From NCBI GenBank assembly GCA_013204105.1, contig JABMOM010000032.1, positions 244,415-308,414 on the forward strand: DNA of 64,000 nt, read 5' to 3'. The translations under genes were made by a program, and so were the position numbers. Under the pieces are notes generated by a model that was not told the origin of the DNA, did not search any database, and worked only from the letters and a program-made list of their open reading frames with translations. Position 1 is the first letter of the stretch. Every line of letters starts with the position of its first letter. The stretch is from Flavobacteriales bacterium (GTDB taxonomy: Bacteria > Bacteroidota > Bacteroidia > Flavobacteriales_G > Salibacteraceae). This document shows, in pieces, positions 8,726-18,165 of the stretch.

Positions 8726-9072
8726 TCGACCTCGAAGAGCAGTTCAATTTCACCAACAAACTCAGTCATCCGACCAATCCTATGAAGGTCGTCTACCGGC
8801 ACTTTAAACGGGAGCAGGCGGAGTACCTCACGGAATTATTGGTCGATGCCAATATTGATTTTGAAGCGCAGGTGGATGAAGAGGATGAACGCAAACCAAC
8901 TTACTTTGGAGTGCCAAAGCACCAAGAGACTAGAGTGGATCAACTGAACTACATTGCCTTAGGAAAAGGGCGTGATAAATTCATTGCCGCGGCCCCGATG
9001 CGCTGGATTATCATTGCTATTGCGGGCATTGTCCTTTTTCTGGCCATTCTCGGCTCGCTGCTTTCCAAGTAG
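8722..9072 (+). CDS. Small membrane-tail protein, DUF2007-like
   Basis: A 116-residue protein with an acidic soluble N-terminal part (about 1-90) and a single C-terminal membrane segment (about 93-114). The pattern MKVVYRHFKREQAEYLTELLVDANIDFEAQVD at the front of the soluble part resembles the small DUF2007 fold that reads 'which residue pair differs after position n', a family without established function. The ATG overlaps the M23 peptidase stop, which supports co-translation. An internal Met at about 21 could also start the domain. Function unknown. Confidence 0.75.
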   Translation: MIDLEEQFNFTNKLSHPTNPMKVVYRHFKREQAEYLTELLVDANIDFEAQVDEEDERKPTYFGVPKHQETRVDQLNYIALGKGRDKFIAAAPMRWIIIAIAGIVLFLAILGSLLSK

Positions 9073-9109
9073 TCCGAAATCTCAATCTCAAGTAATAAGT
9101 ATTGCGACA

Positions 9110-9910
9110 ATGTCGAACTTTGGCGTTATGCGTTTCGCCTTCCTAATTCTTTTTCTTGGCTGCTCATTGCTGGGAGTTTCTCAGGAGCGGGTGACCACGT
9201 TTGGCGTCGAGATGAAGCCCATCATTCCGAGCAGTTTGTTTCGGACGGGGCAATCCGCCAAGACGGAAGAAGGGATCGACTATGAAGTCAATCAAAAGGT
9301 GGGGTATTCATTTGGAGGCGTGATGCGTTTTGGGCTGACCAAGTGGCTTTCGTTGGAATCAGGGATCAGTTTCGTTCGTAGGAATTACAGTAGCAATGTC
9401 TTTGATCCAAGTTTTGATTTTCGAGATACAATCGATTATCGGGTGATTGGCTATGAGATACCAGTCACAGGACTCGTGTTTGTTCAGCTTTCAGATCAGA
9501 TCTTCATGAACGCGGCATTTGGTTTTGCGCTTGACATGTTTCCCTCTGATGTCGGAAATGCCAATGGGCAGAATGATTTTATTGCCCTCGGAATCCGGCG
9601 CGGATTTGGCAATGAGAATTCCTTGATGACTTGGTCTAAGCTCGGGCTGCTCGCCAATGTGGGATTTGAGTTTCGAACCAAAGAATCGGGGTATTTCTAT
9701 GTTGGAGGCTCCTACCATCGTCCCTTTCGAACGATCTACGATAACTTCATGTACTACACCGATCAAGGAGGTCACCAATACGAGTCGAAGCTGCCGCTAT
9801 CAGGTAACTATCTAACCCTAGATTTGCGTTACTTCTTTCACGAAGATCCAGAGAAGAAGGAAGTGAAGAGAGACCCAGATTCCATGCCGGGTTGGATGAA
9901 GAAGAAGTAG
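9110..9910 (+). CDS. Outer-membrane beta-barrel protein
   Basis: About 266 residues. A signal peptide (RFAFLILFLGCSLLGVSQ) precedes alternating amphipathic strands, including GYSFGGVMRFGLTKWLSLESGISFVRR, GLLANVGFEFRTKESGYFYVGGSYHRPF and a final NYLTLDLRYFF strand. This is the pattern of the small PorT/OmpW-like beta-barrel proteins common in Bacteroidota. The reading frame is open to 8972, but only a start at 9110 or 9128 leaves a sensible signal peptide and avoids a long overlap. It lies 37 bases after the previous gene and probably belongs to the M23 operon. Its cargo or partner is unknown. Confidence 0.8.
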   Translation: MSNFGVMRFAFLILFLGCSLLGVSQERVTTFGVEMKPIIPSSLFRTGQSAKTEEGIDYEVNQKVGYSFGGVMRFGLTKWLSLESGISFVRRNYSSNVFDPSFDFRDTIDYRVIGYEIPVTGLVFVQLSDQIFMNAAFGFALDMFPSDVGNANGQNDFIALGIRRGFGNENSLMTWSKLGLLANVGFEFRTKESGYFYVGGSYHRPFRTIYDNFMYYTDQGGHQYESKLPLSGNYLTLDLRYFFHEDPEKKEVKRDPDSMPGWMKKK

Positions 9911-9914
9911 GGCT

Positions 9915-11345
9915 CTAAATCGGTGTGTTCCGGTAATGTTCCCACAACATCATGATGTTCCGAACGTAGTTGACGGGCTCAGATCCTCGGCAGTAGCCAT
10001 GTCGCGCTACTTCATCTCGATAGTATTGCGGTTGCGCTTTTAATTCCAAATAGGTCGCTACGCTCTCCCAACTCGCTGTGTCGCCCCCATATTTCTTGGT
10101 TAATCTCCGCGCGTCAAGCACATGCCCGAGCCCCACGTTATATGAAGCCAAGGAAAACGGAATCACCTGGGTACTGTCGTCTAAGTGCTCAGACCAGTAA
10201 TCATTGATGGTTTGAAGAAAGGAGACTCCCGCATGAATGTTTTGCCTAGGATCGCCCACGCTGTCTGCGCCAAAGCGTTCAGCTGTTTCGGGTATCAATT
10301 GCATTAAGCCACTCGCCCCCGTCCAAGCTTCCGCATCAGGAATGAATTTGGACTCTTGGTAAATCATGGCTGCCAGTAATTTCCAATCCCATCCCACGCG
10401 TTTCGCTTCTTCTTTGATCAGCGCGTCATACGGGGAGATCTTACTTCCTTTCAAGGAAGAATACTCGCTTAACACGCGCGCCTTATGCTGGGTGCGCGCC
10501 TTGAAATATTTTAAGTGGATAACAGCGAAGGCCTCGGTTCGCTTGAAATGCTGTATCCAGGTATTGAGCGTGTCGATCAAGAGTGGACTGTTTCTTCTGC
10601 AGGCCCAAGCGACATTTTGAGTGAAGCTTAGCGGGGTGCTCACATCAATGTTCGGAAAGTATGCCTTGTTTAGCACAGCAACGTTCTCATCTGCGACGGT
10701 GTATTTTATTTCTCCCGTGGAAACCATTTCAATCAAACGTTCGGTGCCGATCCCTTCAGCAAATTCAATGTCAATGATGCCTCCCATCTCATCCATGAGG
10801 TTGAGCAGTCTGGTGTAGAACGAACTTTCTCGGCGCACATATACTTCTTTGCCGACCAGTCCTGCAGCGCTCCGGATGAGCGTCTTGTTGATCTGATCCC
10901 TTGTCATCGTCCACCAATTTTCGGGAAGTCTTTGAACGAGTACTTGCCTGGTTTCGAGCACAGGTTCCGTGTAGGTAACCTTTCGCTTTCTTCGGTTGGT
11001 AACCGTGTAATTAGCTGCGATGATGTCGCCTTCATTTCGGTTGAGTAGGTAAATGACACTGTCCATATCATTCACGATCCGAATGGAGAGATCCACGCCA
11101 ATCTCGTCGCAAAAGCGCTGGAGAAGTTCGTACTCAAACCCCATGGGAACACCTTTGAAGATGAAATAACTGGAACTGCTAAAATCGGTGAGCGCGACAA
11201 GCTTTCCGCTTTCCAAGATCTCGTCGAGATCTCGCTGTGCCATCTTCACCTCCTTGCTCTCACGCAAGGCATTTTTTTCCGTTCGGGTTGAGCAACCGAG
11301 ACAGAAAAAGAGGGAAACGAGAAGAATAATGGTAATCCTAGACAC
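9915..11345 (-). CDS. mltF: MltF-like membrane-bound lytic transglycosylase
   Basis: A 476-residue lipoprotein with a lipobox ending at Cys18. Residues about 45-270 form a periplasmic solute-binding domain (SBP_bac_3 type). Residues about 295-440 form an SLT-type lytic transglycosylase domain with YQESKFIPDA (probable catalytic Glu) and GASGLMQLIPETA. This is the domain order of MltF. The enzyme cleaves murein glycan strands with 1,6-anhydro product formation; in MltF the SBP-like domain senses peptides. The start codon at 11345 is GTG. It is convergent with the beta-barrel gene. Confidence 0.93.
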   Translation of the reverse strand: MSRITIILLVSLFFCLGCSTRTEKNALRESKEVKMAQRDLDEILESGKLVALTDFSSSSYFIFKGVPMGFEYELLQRFCDEIGVDLSIRIVNDMDSVIYLLNRNEGDIIAANYTVTNRRKRKVTYTEPVLETRQVLVQRLPENWWTMTRDQINKTLIRSAAGLVGKEVYVRRESSFYTRLLNLMDEMGGIIDIEFAEGIGTERLIEMVSTGEIKYTVADENVAVLNKAYFPNIDVSTPLSFTQNVAWACRRNSPLLIDTLNTWIQHFKRTEAFAVIHLKYFKARTQHKARVLSEYSSLKGSKISPYDALIKEEAKRVGWDWKLLAAMIYQESKFIPDAEAWTGASGLMQLIPETAERFGADSVGDPRQNIHAGVSFLQTINDYWSEHLDDSTQVIPFSLASYNVGLGHVLDARRLTKKYGGDTASWESVATYLELKAQPQYYRDEVARHGYCRGSEPVNYVRNIMMLWEHYRNTPI

Positions 11346-11378
11346 GAAGCTAGTTTACGCAATATGATCTCTTGGGGT

Positions 11379-11561
11379 TCAAGTCAGCTTGACGAAAGTA
11401 TAGAACGCGATCCATATTGCAGTGAGAATCAGGAGTATATATCCAGCTCCTTTGTAATAGGTTTTGGAGAGTTTTGCGTCTTTCGCATAGGCCCAAATGA
11501 GGTAACCGATAAAAACCGCGGCAAACAAAGAGGCGAATATGATCCTTCCGGTAGTAAACAT
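11379..11561 (-). CDS. Small two-helix membrane protein
   Basis: 60 residues with two predicted membrane helices (about 6-25 and 39-58) and a basic loop KDAKLSKTYYKGAG. I do not recognise the family; similar short double-helix proteins recur in Flavobacteriales. A near-consensus -7 element (CAGATTTG) ends 6 bases before the ATG, which supports it being a real gene with a nearly leaderless transcript. It is 33 bases upstream of the mltF start and could be co-transcribed with it. Confidence 0.65.
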   Translation of the reverse strand: MFTTGRIIFASLFAAVFIGYLIWAYAKDAKLSKTYYKGAGYILLILTAIWIAFYTFVKLT

Positions 11562-11651
11562 GAATGCAAATCTGCAACTAAAACACTTATCCTAGAAGAG
11601 GGTTCAACAAGTCAGGAACGCTTCTTACTTTCGAACGCATAAACAAAGAAA

Positions 11652-12773
11652 ATGGCAAAGACATCCAAAGCAAAGAATGAGCAGGCTACACCAGCCAAGG
11701 TCTTCAACGAGCGTTCTATGAAATTCCTCGAATCCTACCTCAACAATGCCTCTCCTACGGGTTTTGAGTCAGAGGGTCAGAAGCTTTGGTTGAATTACAT
11801 CAAACCATACATCGATGAGTATTTTGTGGATACTTACGGTACCGTAGTCGGAGTGGTGAACCCGGATGCGAAGTACAAAGTGGTGATTGAAGCCCACGCG
11901 GATGAAATCTCTTGGTTCGTCCATTACATCGATGACAATGGCTTCATTTACGTTCGACGCAACGGTGGTTCTGATCATCAGATTGCTCCCTCGAAGCGTG
12001 TTAATATCCATACGGATAAGGGCATTGTAAAAGCGGTCTTTGGCTGGCCTGCGATCCACACGCGCAAGGCGGGAAAAGAAGAGACACCTTCTGTAGACAA
12101 CATCTTTTTGGATTGTGGAGCCCGTTCCAAGAAAGCGGTGGAGGATATGGGCATTCATGTGGGCTGCGTGGTTACGTACCCGGATGAATTTATGATTTTG
12201 AACAAAGATCACTTAGTGGGTAGAGCACTCGACAACCGAATGGGTGGATTCATGATTGCCGAGGTTGCGCGACTGCTCAAAGAAAACAAGGTGAAACTTC
12301 CTTTTGGCTTGTACATTGTGAATTCGGTCCAAGAAGAGATCGGCTTGCGAGGTGCGGAAATGATCGTTGAGCGCATTCGTCCGGATGTTGCTATTGTAAC
12401 GGATGTATGCCATGACACCAACACGCCAATGATCAAGAAACTAGAGCAAGGCGATTTTAAGTCGGGCGATGGCCCCGTACTGAGTTACGCACCGTCCGTA
12501 CAGAACAACCTGCTGCGTCTCATCATCCAGTCGGCCGAATCCAACAATATTCCGTTCCAGCGTATGGCTGCGAGCAGATGGACAGGAACGGATACGGACG
12601 CCTTTGCGTTCGGTGCGGGTGGCGTTGCTTCAGCGCTTATCTCATTGCCGTTACGCTACATGCATACGACCGTCGAGATGGTCCAAAAGCAGGACGTTGA
12701 GAATGTGATTCGATTGATTTACAACGCACTCCAAAAGATCCAGAATAACCACGACTTCCGCTACCTGAAATAG
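11652..12773 (+). CDS. M42-family metallopeptidase (glutamyl/leucyl aminopeptidase-like)
   Basis: A 373-residue cytoplasmic di-metal aminopeptidase of the M42 (PepA/FrvX/YpdE) family. Visible family motifs include IEAHADEISWFV (first metal-ligand His with Asp), ALDNRMGG (bridging Asp), and VQEEIGLRGAEM (catalytic Glu-Glu). TDVCHDTNTP and a C-terminal RYMHT segment supply the remaining ligands. M42 enzymes release N-terminal residues from peptides and form tetrahedral shells. The gene stands alone and ends at the terminator at 12797-12829. Confidence 0.94.
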   Translation: MAKTSKAKNEQATPAKVFNERSMKFLESYLNNASPTGFESEGQKLWLNYIKPYIDEYFVDTYGTVVGVVNPDAKYKVVIEAHADEISWFVHYIDDNGFIYVRRNGGSDHQIAPSKRVNIHTDKGIVKAVFGWPAIHTRKAGKEETPSVDNIFLDCGARSKKAVEDMGIHVGCVVTYPDEFMILNKDHLVGRALDNRMGGFMIAEVARLLKENKVKLPFGLYIVNSVQEEIGLRGAEMIVERIRPDVAIVTDVCHDTNTPMIKKLEQGDFKSGDGPVLSYAPSVQNNLLRLIIQSAESNNIPFQRMAASRWTGTDTDAFAFGAGGVASALISLPLRYMHTTVEMVQKQDVENVIRLIYNALQKIQNNHDFRYLK

Positions 12774-12796
12774 GTTTGCAAGTCGAACGACTTAAG

Positions 12797-12829
12797 GCCC
12801 TGTCGCTGTTCCAAGCGGCGGGGCTTTTT
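12797..12829 (+). terminator. Rho-independent terminator after the M42 peptidase
   Basis: An 11-bp stem, GCCCTGTCGCT (12797-12807) with AGCGGCGGGGC (12814-12824), two G-U pairs and a 6-base loop, followed by five Ts. Confidence 0.75.
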
Positions 12830-12890
12830 GCGTTTTTGGGATTTGTCCTGCCATTCATCATATCCGATGCCCATCACTGCTGACAAATCC

Positions 12891-12898
12891 TACCTTTG
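12891..12898 (+). promoter_or_regulatory. -7 element TACCTTTG of the yidC operon
   Basis: Perfect TAnnTTTG; start predicted near 12902, 25 bases before the yidC ATG. No clear -33 element. Confidence 0.5.
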
Positions 12899-12926
12899 GC
12901 GACTTCAATTTCATTGAGAAGAAGAA

Positions 12927-14822
12927 ATGGATAGAAATACGTTAACGGGGTTGATCCTCATTGGAGCCATCTTGATTGGCTACAGTCTTTGGATGCAACC
13001 TTCAGAGGAGGAGATAGAGGCTCAGCGCATAAAGCAGGAAGCAGTTGCCGCACAAACGGTTCAGGAGTCAAGCACGGCTGATGTCGAAGACCAAGCACTG
13101 GGAGGTGGAAAAGACAGCGTTGAAAGGACCGTAACGGCCCTTGATTCGACCGCTCAGGCATTGCAAGATTCACTGGATAAGATCAGACGAACCCAGCGCT
13201 ACGGAAGCTTTGCGAACGCAGCTGCTGGAGAGGAAGTCCTTCATACAATCGAAAATGATGTTGTAAAGCTCACGCTTTCAAACAAGGGGGCAGCTCCTAG
13301 GATGGGTGAGCTGAAAGAATACGTCACCCATGACTCCATGCCATTGCTCGTTTTTGACAGCGAGACCTCGACCTTCAATTTTAATTTTTGGACGGACGAG
13401 AATACAGAACTGAAGAGTATGGAATTGTTCTTCTCGCCGGTGCTGGCGGAGATGAGTGAGCGCCGCGCAGTTTACCGTTTGTACGGAGCTACGGAGTCCC
13501 AATATCTAGAAGTGAGCTATGAACTCCCAGAAGGCGAGGCTTACATGATCAACGCTGCCGTCACGGCAGTAGGGATGGATCAATTGATCGAATCCAGCGA
13601 GGATATGTTGGAATTGTCCTGGAATATGCAGGCCCCATCGCACGAAAAGAGTCGTGAACAAGAGCAACAGAAGACCACCATGTATTACAAGTACATGGAC
13701 GATGAGGCAGATTACGTTTCCGAGAGCAGCTACGAGGAAGAAATCATGGAAGCCACTATTCAGTGGGTAGCTTACAAGCAGCAATTCTTCTCTGCGGCAT
13801 TGATTTCTGAAACAGGATTTAGCAAGGAGGGAGCTTCCGTGGAGACGAAAGAACTGGAAGATGTCAATTATACTAAAGGACTCAGCGCGAACCTTGGGTT
13901 GACTTTTGACAATGCACAAAATCCAAGCGCGCCTTTCCAAATTTTCATTGGTCCCAACCACTATCAGACCCTGAGCAACTTGGAGATTGGTCTGGAAGAT
14001 CAGATCGACCTTGGCTGGGCAATATTTGGCTGGGTAAATCGCTGGCTGGTCATTCCGACATTCAATTTCTTGGACAAGAACACAGGATTGAGTTACGGTA
14101 TTATCATCCTTATCCTCACGATCTTTATTAAGCTGCTGCTCTTCCCACTCACATGGAAAAACTACGTCTCAAGTGCGAGAATGCGCGTGCTAAAGCCGGA
14201 GATTGAGGAGCTGAGTAAGAAATACGAGGGGAAGGATGCCATGCAGAAGCAGCAGGCAACCATGGCTTTGTATAGAAAGGCGGGCGTAAATCCGATGGCG
14301 GGCTGCGTCCCGATGGTATTGCAATTGCCAATCTTATACGCGATGTTCCGGTTCTTTCCTGCGAGCATCGAATTGCGTCAAGAATCTTTTCTGTGGGCAG
14401 ATGACTTGAGTTCATATGATTCGATCATGCAACTCCCGTTTGAGATTCCATTCTATGGAGATCACGTCAGTTTGTTCACCATTTTCATGGCAATCTCGAC
14501 GTTTTTCTATTCGAAATACAACATGGACATGTCGGGTGGGGCGAATGCACAGATGCCTCAGATGAAGATGATGATCTATCTCATGCCGTTCATGCTGTTG
14601 TTCTTCTTCAACAACTACGCATCCGGTTTGAGTTACTATTACTTCACGGCCAACGTGATCACGATGCTCCAACAGTATTTGGTGAAGCGTTTCTTCATCG
14701 ATGAAGACAAGATCCACCGACAGATCCAAGAGAACAAGAAAAAGCCATCAAAGAAATCTGGATTCCAACAACGTTTGGAGAAGATGGCAAAGGATCGTGG
14801 TTATCAAGCCCCTAAAAAATAA
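12927..14822 (+). CDS. yidC: Membrane protein insertase YidC
   Basis: A 631-residue inner-membrane insertase (Oxa1/Alb3/YidC) with the long form typical of Gram-negatives. It has a first membrane helix at about 5-22, a large periplasmic domain (about 75-350), and the conserved five-helix core from about 365. Core signatures visible are LFPLTWKNYVSSARMRVLKPE with the conserved Arg/Lys of the hydrophilic groove, NPMAGCVPMVLQLPILYAMFRFF, and a final YYYFTANVITMLQQY. A basic C-terminal tail (KKKPSKKSGF) follows. It inserts membrane proteins with or after Sec. It leads an operon with two lipoprotein genes. Confidence 0.97.
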   Translation: MDRNTLTGLILIGAILIGYSLWMQPSEEEIEAQRIKQEAVAAQTVQESSTADVEDQALGGGKDSVERTVTALDSTAQALQDSLDKIRRTQRYGSFANAAAGEEVLHTIENDVVKLTLSNKGAAPRMGELKEYVTHDSMPLLVFDSETSTFNFNFWTDENTELKSMELFFSPVLAEMSERRAVYRLYGATESQYLEVSYELPEGEAYMINAAVTAVGMDQLIESSEDMLELSWNMQAPSHEKSREQEQQKTTMYYKYMDDEADYVSESSYEEEIMEATIQWVAYKQQFFSAALISETGFSKEGASVETKELEDVNYTKGLSANLGLTFDNAQNPSAPFQIFIGPNHYQTLSNLEIGLEDQIDLGWAIFGWVNRWLVIPTFNFLDKNTGLSYGIIILILTIFIKLLLFPLTWKNYVSSARMRVLKPEIEELSKKYEGKDAMQKQQATMALYRKAGVNPMAGCVPMVLQLPILYAMFRFFPASIELRQESFLWADDLSSYDSIMQLPFEIPFYGDHVSLFTIFMAISTFFYSKYNMDMSGGANAQMPQMKMMIYLMPFMLLFFFNNYASGLSYYYFTANVITMLQQYLVKRFFIDEDKIHRQIQENKKKPSKKSGFQQRLEKMAKDRGYQAPKK

Positions 14823-14826
14823 GCGT

Positions 14827-15513
14827 ATGAGATACCTGAGTATTTTAATTGTTATCGCAACCCTGGGTTTTGGGGCATGCAAGAACAGTGAGCAAGCGAC
14901 TACCAAGACGGAGGAGCCTGCCGCCAAACCGGTAACCAAAGGTGGAAGGACCTTGTCTCAACCGATAGGATCGCCTAAACTCAATCCTGCAACTGTGAAA
15001 ACGGCCAACCCCGAGCCGAAAGACCAACAAGTGGATAAAACGGACGATGGGGCTGTTGGTGAAACGGGTGGTATTAACACCAAGTCGAACTCCAAAGTGG
15101 GCGAGCCCACCATTGGACGAAACCAGTTTTTCGGCATGTATCGTTCTCCATGTTTTGGGCAATGTCCTATCTACAACCTTGACGTCGATTTGGAAGGCCA
15201 TGCTGTTTTGGAAGGCAAGCGATTCTTTGATTACATCGGATTTTTTGAAGCGGACTTTAGCCAAGAGACCATGCAGCGTATCGTCGACCTGGCCAATCAG
15301 AACGGATATTTCGGCTTCGAGCATCGATACGATGCAAACGTTACAGACGTCCCTTCCGTGTTGACCATCTTGCGAAGCGGTGATCAAGTGCATTGGGTCT
15401 ATGACCGAATGGGTGCTCCTGAAGCCTTGCAAGCATTCGAACGGGAAGTAGAGGAACTCATCAAGGGACTGGATTGGAAAGAGATGTCCGACACTCCAAA
15501 CGACGGAAAATGA
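14827..15513 (+). CDS. Lipoprotein with DUF6438 domain
   Basis: A 228-residue lipoprotein starting MRYLSILIVIATLGFGACKN, with a lipobox Cys near residue 18. A low-complexity linker (about 20-100) rich in Thr, Lys and Pro leads to a C-terminal domain of about 115 residues containing YRSPCFGQCPIYNL. This Cys-x3-Cys signature matches DUF6438, whose function is unknown. The start 4 bases after the yidC stop and the ATGA overlap with the next gene make it an operon member. I rejected the upstream in-frame extension to 14701, which would overlap yidC. Confidence 0.85.
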   Translation: MRYLSILIVIATLGFGACKNSEQATTKTEEPAAKPVTKGGRTLSQPIGSPKLNPATVKTANPEPKDQQVDKTDDGAVGETGGINTKSNSKVGEPTIGRNQFFGMYRSPCFGQCPIYNLDVDLEGHAVLEGKRFFDYIGFFEADFSQETMQRIVDLANQNGYFGFEHRYDANVTDVPSVLTILRSGDQVHWVYDRMGAPEALQAFEREVEELIKGLDWKEMSDTPNDGK

Positions 15514-16073
15514 TCAAGCTTCATTCACTCATAGCGATGCTTTCGCTCACTGCCGTGTTAATAGGGTGCGCTGGCAATGATGAAACGGCTCTTCCAACAA
15601 GTGCTTCGACCATGGAAGTCCCAGAAGGTTGGGTGCTATATCAAGTGAGTGCACTCTCCTATAGCCTCGTCGCGCCTGTGGGGTGGGAGTTGGATACCAG
15701 TGGCAAGATGAATACCGCCATGATCTTGTTTACACCCGCAGACAGTACCGACGATTATTTTAAGGAGAATGTCAACCTCATGGTCGATGATGTTTCAGGA
15801 AAGAACCTAGGCATCGATGCGTACATGGATCAGTCCGTTGGTCTGATCAAAGACTTCATTACCGATTTGGAAGATTTCGAAGCGCGAAAGGAAAATGGCG
15901 ATTATTGGCTTACCTACAAGGGGCGCCAAGGAACCTTAAAGGCATCATACTACCAGCGCTTGATGATGAAGAATCAGAAGGCTTACATTCTGACTTACAC
16001 TTCTATTGATGGCAAATCATCTGAAAGCCATGCCATAGCACAAGACATCATTCAGCGTTTTGAACTGCGCTAA
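15510..16073 (+). CDS. Predicted lipoprotein
   Basis: 187 residues beginning MIKLHSLIAMLSLTAVLIGC, a clear lipoprotein signal. The mature part (about 40-187) resembles the small periplasmic folds that follow a WELDTSGKMNTAMILFTPADS pattern; I do not recognise a named domain. The ATG overlaps the stop of the DUF6438 gene by 4 bases. I prefer this ATG to the upstream 15474 because it places the signal peptide at the N-terminus. Third gene of the yidC operon; function unknown. Confidence 0.8.
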   Translation: MIKLHSLIAMLSLTAVLIGCAGNDETALPTSASTMEVPEGWVLYQVSALSYSLVAPVGWELDTSGKMNTAMILFTPADSTDDYFKENVNLMVDDVSGKNLGIDAYMDQSVGLIKDFITDLEDFEARKENGDYWLTYKGRQGTLKASYYQRLMMKNQKAYILTYTSIDGKSSESHAIAQDIIQRFELR

Positions 16074-16081
16074 TTCGGGCG

Positions 16082-16714
16082 TTAAGGTTTTTGATACAGC
16101 CGAATCCTCTCCATGCTAATCTGTGCATAGGCATAGAGGTCGGCACCACAAGCACTTACATTCAGCAGAAATGACCAATCCTTGGTCGAAGATTCAGTGA
16201 AACTGATGTACAAAGGAACGTCGTCGGTCTCAGTCCCATTGACCAACAATCGTTGGACCTCATCATCGGAAATGTAGACTAGGTATTCTGTCGAGGATGC
16301 TCCGTACGGGATGTTCACGCTAAGCTTGCGGTTGGCAAAGTGAAATACAAAACTTGCTGCGCCCATTCCAGAATAATCTGAACTCACACCGTCAAGCGCT
16401 AAAATCAAGGTGTCTCCTTGTTCGATGGCTTCTTCGATCGAATTACTGTATTCTTCCAGGTCCTGCGAGGCCTTGCTCCTTTGGCAATCTTCACCCTGAA
16501 TAAGTGAGATTTCGATGGCGCCATTCGAGAAGATTCCAGCAGAGGAGGCGGAGATATAGCCTGTACTATCTAGTACCTCATACGACCAAAGGGAAGGATC
16601 ATTTAAGTCGTCTTTGACGATGCTGCTGCCTAGACCACTCGGGGAATGCTTCGTACAATGCGCAAAAGATAAAGCCAATCCTGCTGCAAGAAGGTAGAGA
16701 AGTGAGCTACGCAT
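16082..16714 (-). CDS. Predicted lipoprotein of unknown function
   Basis: A 210-residue lipoprotein with signal LLYLLAAGLALSFAHC (lipid-attachment Cys about 20). The mature part is beta-rich with no recognised domain. Its start overlaps the end of the EI24 gene by 8 bases, so it is the third gene of the Crp/Fnr-EI24-lipoprotein operon. It converges on the yidC operon with an 8-base gap. Confidence 0.75.
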   Translation of the reverse strand: MRSSLLYLLAAGLALSFAHCTKHSPSGLGSSIVKDDLNDPSLWSYEVLDSTGYISASSAGIFSNGAIEISLIQGEDCQRSKASQDLEEYSNSIEEAIEQGDTLILALDGVSSDYSGMGAASFVFHFANRKLSVNIPYGASSTEYLVYISDDEVQRLLVNGTETDDVPLYISFTESSTKDWSFLLNVSACGADLYAYAQISMERIRLYQKP

Positions 16715-17495
16715 GTACGCTCTGATGAGTTGGTGCTCGCTCTTCCAGCCGCTCTACTTCTATTGTAGCGGCAACGGTTGAGAATATAGAGAGGTAACCG
16801 GCGGTCATTGGTCCAATAAAGGGGATCACCATCCAAAACGCAAATGGAGCTCCCAGACTTAGCGCACTAAAACGATGGCTCCAAACGTACTGATTGCTTT
16901 CTCTTACGGTGAAAAGACGGCGTTCGAGCGAATAATCCATGAAATTGTATCCATAGAAGTATCCGTTGACGATGAAAAGAAGGAAGGGCGCTACAGCGCC
17001 GATTAAGGGTATGAACCCGATCAAAAAGCACCCAAGGGAGAGCACCCCTTGAAGCATGCCATTTCGAATGGCGAGCCCGGCAGCGCGGGTTATGTCTCGT
17101 ATAAACTGAGTAATGCTGAAAGGAGGAACATCCTTATTCATCTTTTGGGCGACCAGTTCGCTCAGCCAAGTCAGGATAGGTGTCATCATTATCAAGATGA
17201 TCGTACCTCCAAAGAATGCAAAGATGAAGTAGAGAATGATGCGCATCACGATCCATAAAACCCAGTAGACAACATCTTGGATAACGGAGGCCCAATCCGG
17301 TAGCCAATCGATAGTGTTTATCCATACATCGATGCCGTCTGAAATGCTTTTTGTTGCCCAAGAGGTGAGGGAGAAACCTCCAAAAAAGACCAGTACAGTG
17401 ATGAGGGTGGGGAACCATAGGAACCAGCCCAGCTGATGGCGGAAGAGGAATCGAAATGCTTTTCTATATGCAGCAAGTGCCCTCATGATGATCAA
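16707..17495 (-). CDS. EI24/CysZ-like membrane protein
   Basis: A 262-residue polytopic membrane protein with about six hydrophobic segments. The segment FLIGFIPLIGAVAPFLLFIVNGYFYGYNFMDYSLERR is characteristic of the EI24 family that includes CysZ, the sulfate permease. Bacteroidota members are not shown to carry sulfate, so the substrate is open. It overlaps the Crp/Fnr gene by 4 bases, and lies next to a sulfur-metabolism module, which makes a sulfur-related role plausible but unproven. Confidence 0.85.
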   Translation of the reverse strand: MIIMRALAAYRKAFRFLFRHQLGWFLWFPTLITVLVFFGGFSLTSWATKSISDGIDVWINTIDWLPDWASVIQDVVYWVLWIVMRIILYFIFAFFGGTIILIMMTPILTWLSELVAQKMNKDVPPFSITQFIRDITRAAGLAIRNGMLQGVLSLGCFLIGFIPLIGAVAPFLLFIVNGYFYGYNFMDYSLERRLFTVRESNQYVWSHRFSALSLGAPFAFWMVIPFIGPMTAGYLSIFSTVAATIEVERLEERAPTHQSVHA

Positions 17496-18145
17496 ACATT
17501 TTCCACGAGTGGTGCGAGGTCAATCTGATTCCGCTGTAGGCTTATCATTCCATTTTGTTCCATCTTCTTCAATAACCTTGAGATCACCTCGCGTGAGGTG
17601 TTCAGGTCATTGGCAATCTCTTGATGGGTTGTGTGGATGACCGTGGTTTCGAGTGTTCTCGATTGTTTGATGAGGTAGAATTCCAATCGCTCATCCATCG
17701 CCTTGAAGGCAATTGCGTCAACTACGGTGAGAATCTCTTCGAACCGTGAGCGGTACGTCTCCAAGACGAAATAGTACCAAGATTTGTACTCCAACATGAG
17801 CTGATCCATCTTGTCAATGGGGACAAGGATGGCAGTGGATGCTTGCATGGCCCTGGCCATGACTTCTGATGTTTTTTGTTGAGACGCACACACCATGGAA
17901 AGCGCACAGGCATTGCCCGGCTCGATGTAGTAGACGAAAAACTCCCCGCCATGCTCACCCTCTCGGTAAAGCTTGACCAATCCGTCTACCACCAACAAGG
18001 TGGATCGAAAATACTGGCCGGTACGCATCATTTCTTCTCCTTCTGCAAACTCTTTGATGCTCCCCTCCATAGCTAGGCGATCGATCAAATCGGGTTCAAA
18101 CATGGGGAAACGGTCCGTGAGTAGCTCCTTTATTCTAGTGTTCAT
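17492..18145 (-). CDS. Crp/Fnr-family transcriptional regulator
   Basis: A 217-residue regulator with an N-terminal cyclic-nucleotide-like beta-barrel (about 15-125), a dimerisation helix (about 130-155), and a C-terminal helix-turn-helix TTHQEIANDLNTSREVISRLLKKME (about 168-192). The Cys residue pattern of oxygen-sensing FNR is absent; only one Cys (near residue 80) is visible, so the signal is unknown. Because three similar operators lie upstream of neighbouring sulfur genes at matched promoter spacings, it is the best candidate for their activator. It has its own perfect -7 element and is followed by two overlapping genes. Confidence 0.93.
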   Translation of the reverse strand: MNTRIKELLTDRFPMFEPDLIDRLAMEGSIKEFAEGEEMMRTGQYFRSTLLVVDGLVKLYREGEHGGEFFVYYIEPGNACALSMVCASQQKTSEVMARAMQASTAILVPIDKMDQLMLEYKSWYYFVLETYRSRFEEILTVVDAIAFKAMDERLEFYLIKQSRTLETTVIHTTHQEIANDLNTSREVISRLLKKMEQNGMISLQRNQIDLAPLVENV

Positions 18146-18165
18146 TTGTTGCTTACATCTACCTT

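Noticed and set aside
8972..9109. In-frame upstream extension of the outer-membrane beta-barrel gene.
   Set aside because: It overlaps the previous gene by 101 bases and puts the signal peptide far from the N-terminus; starts at 9110 or 9128 are better.
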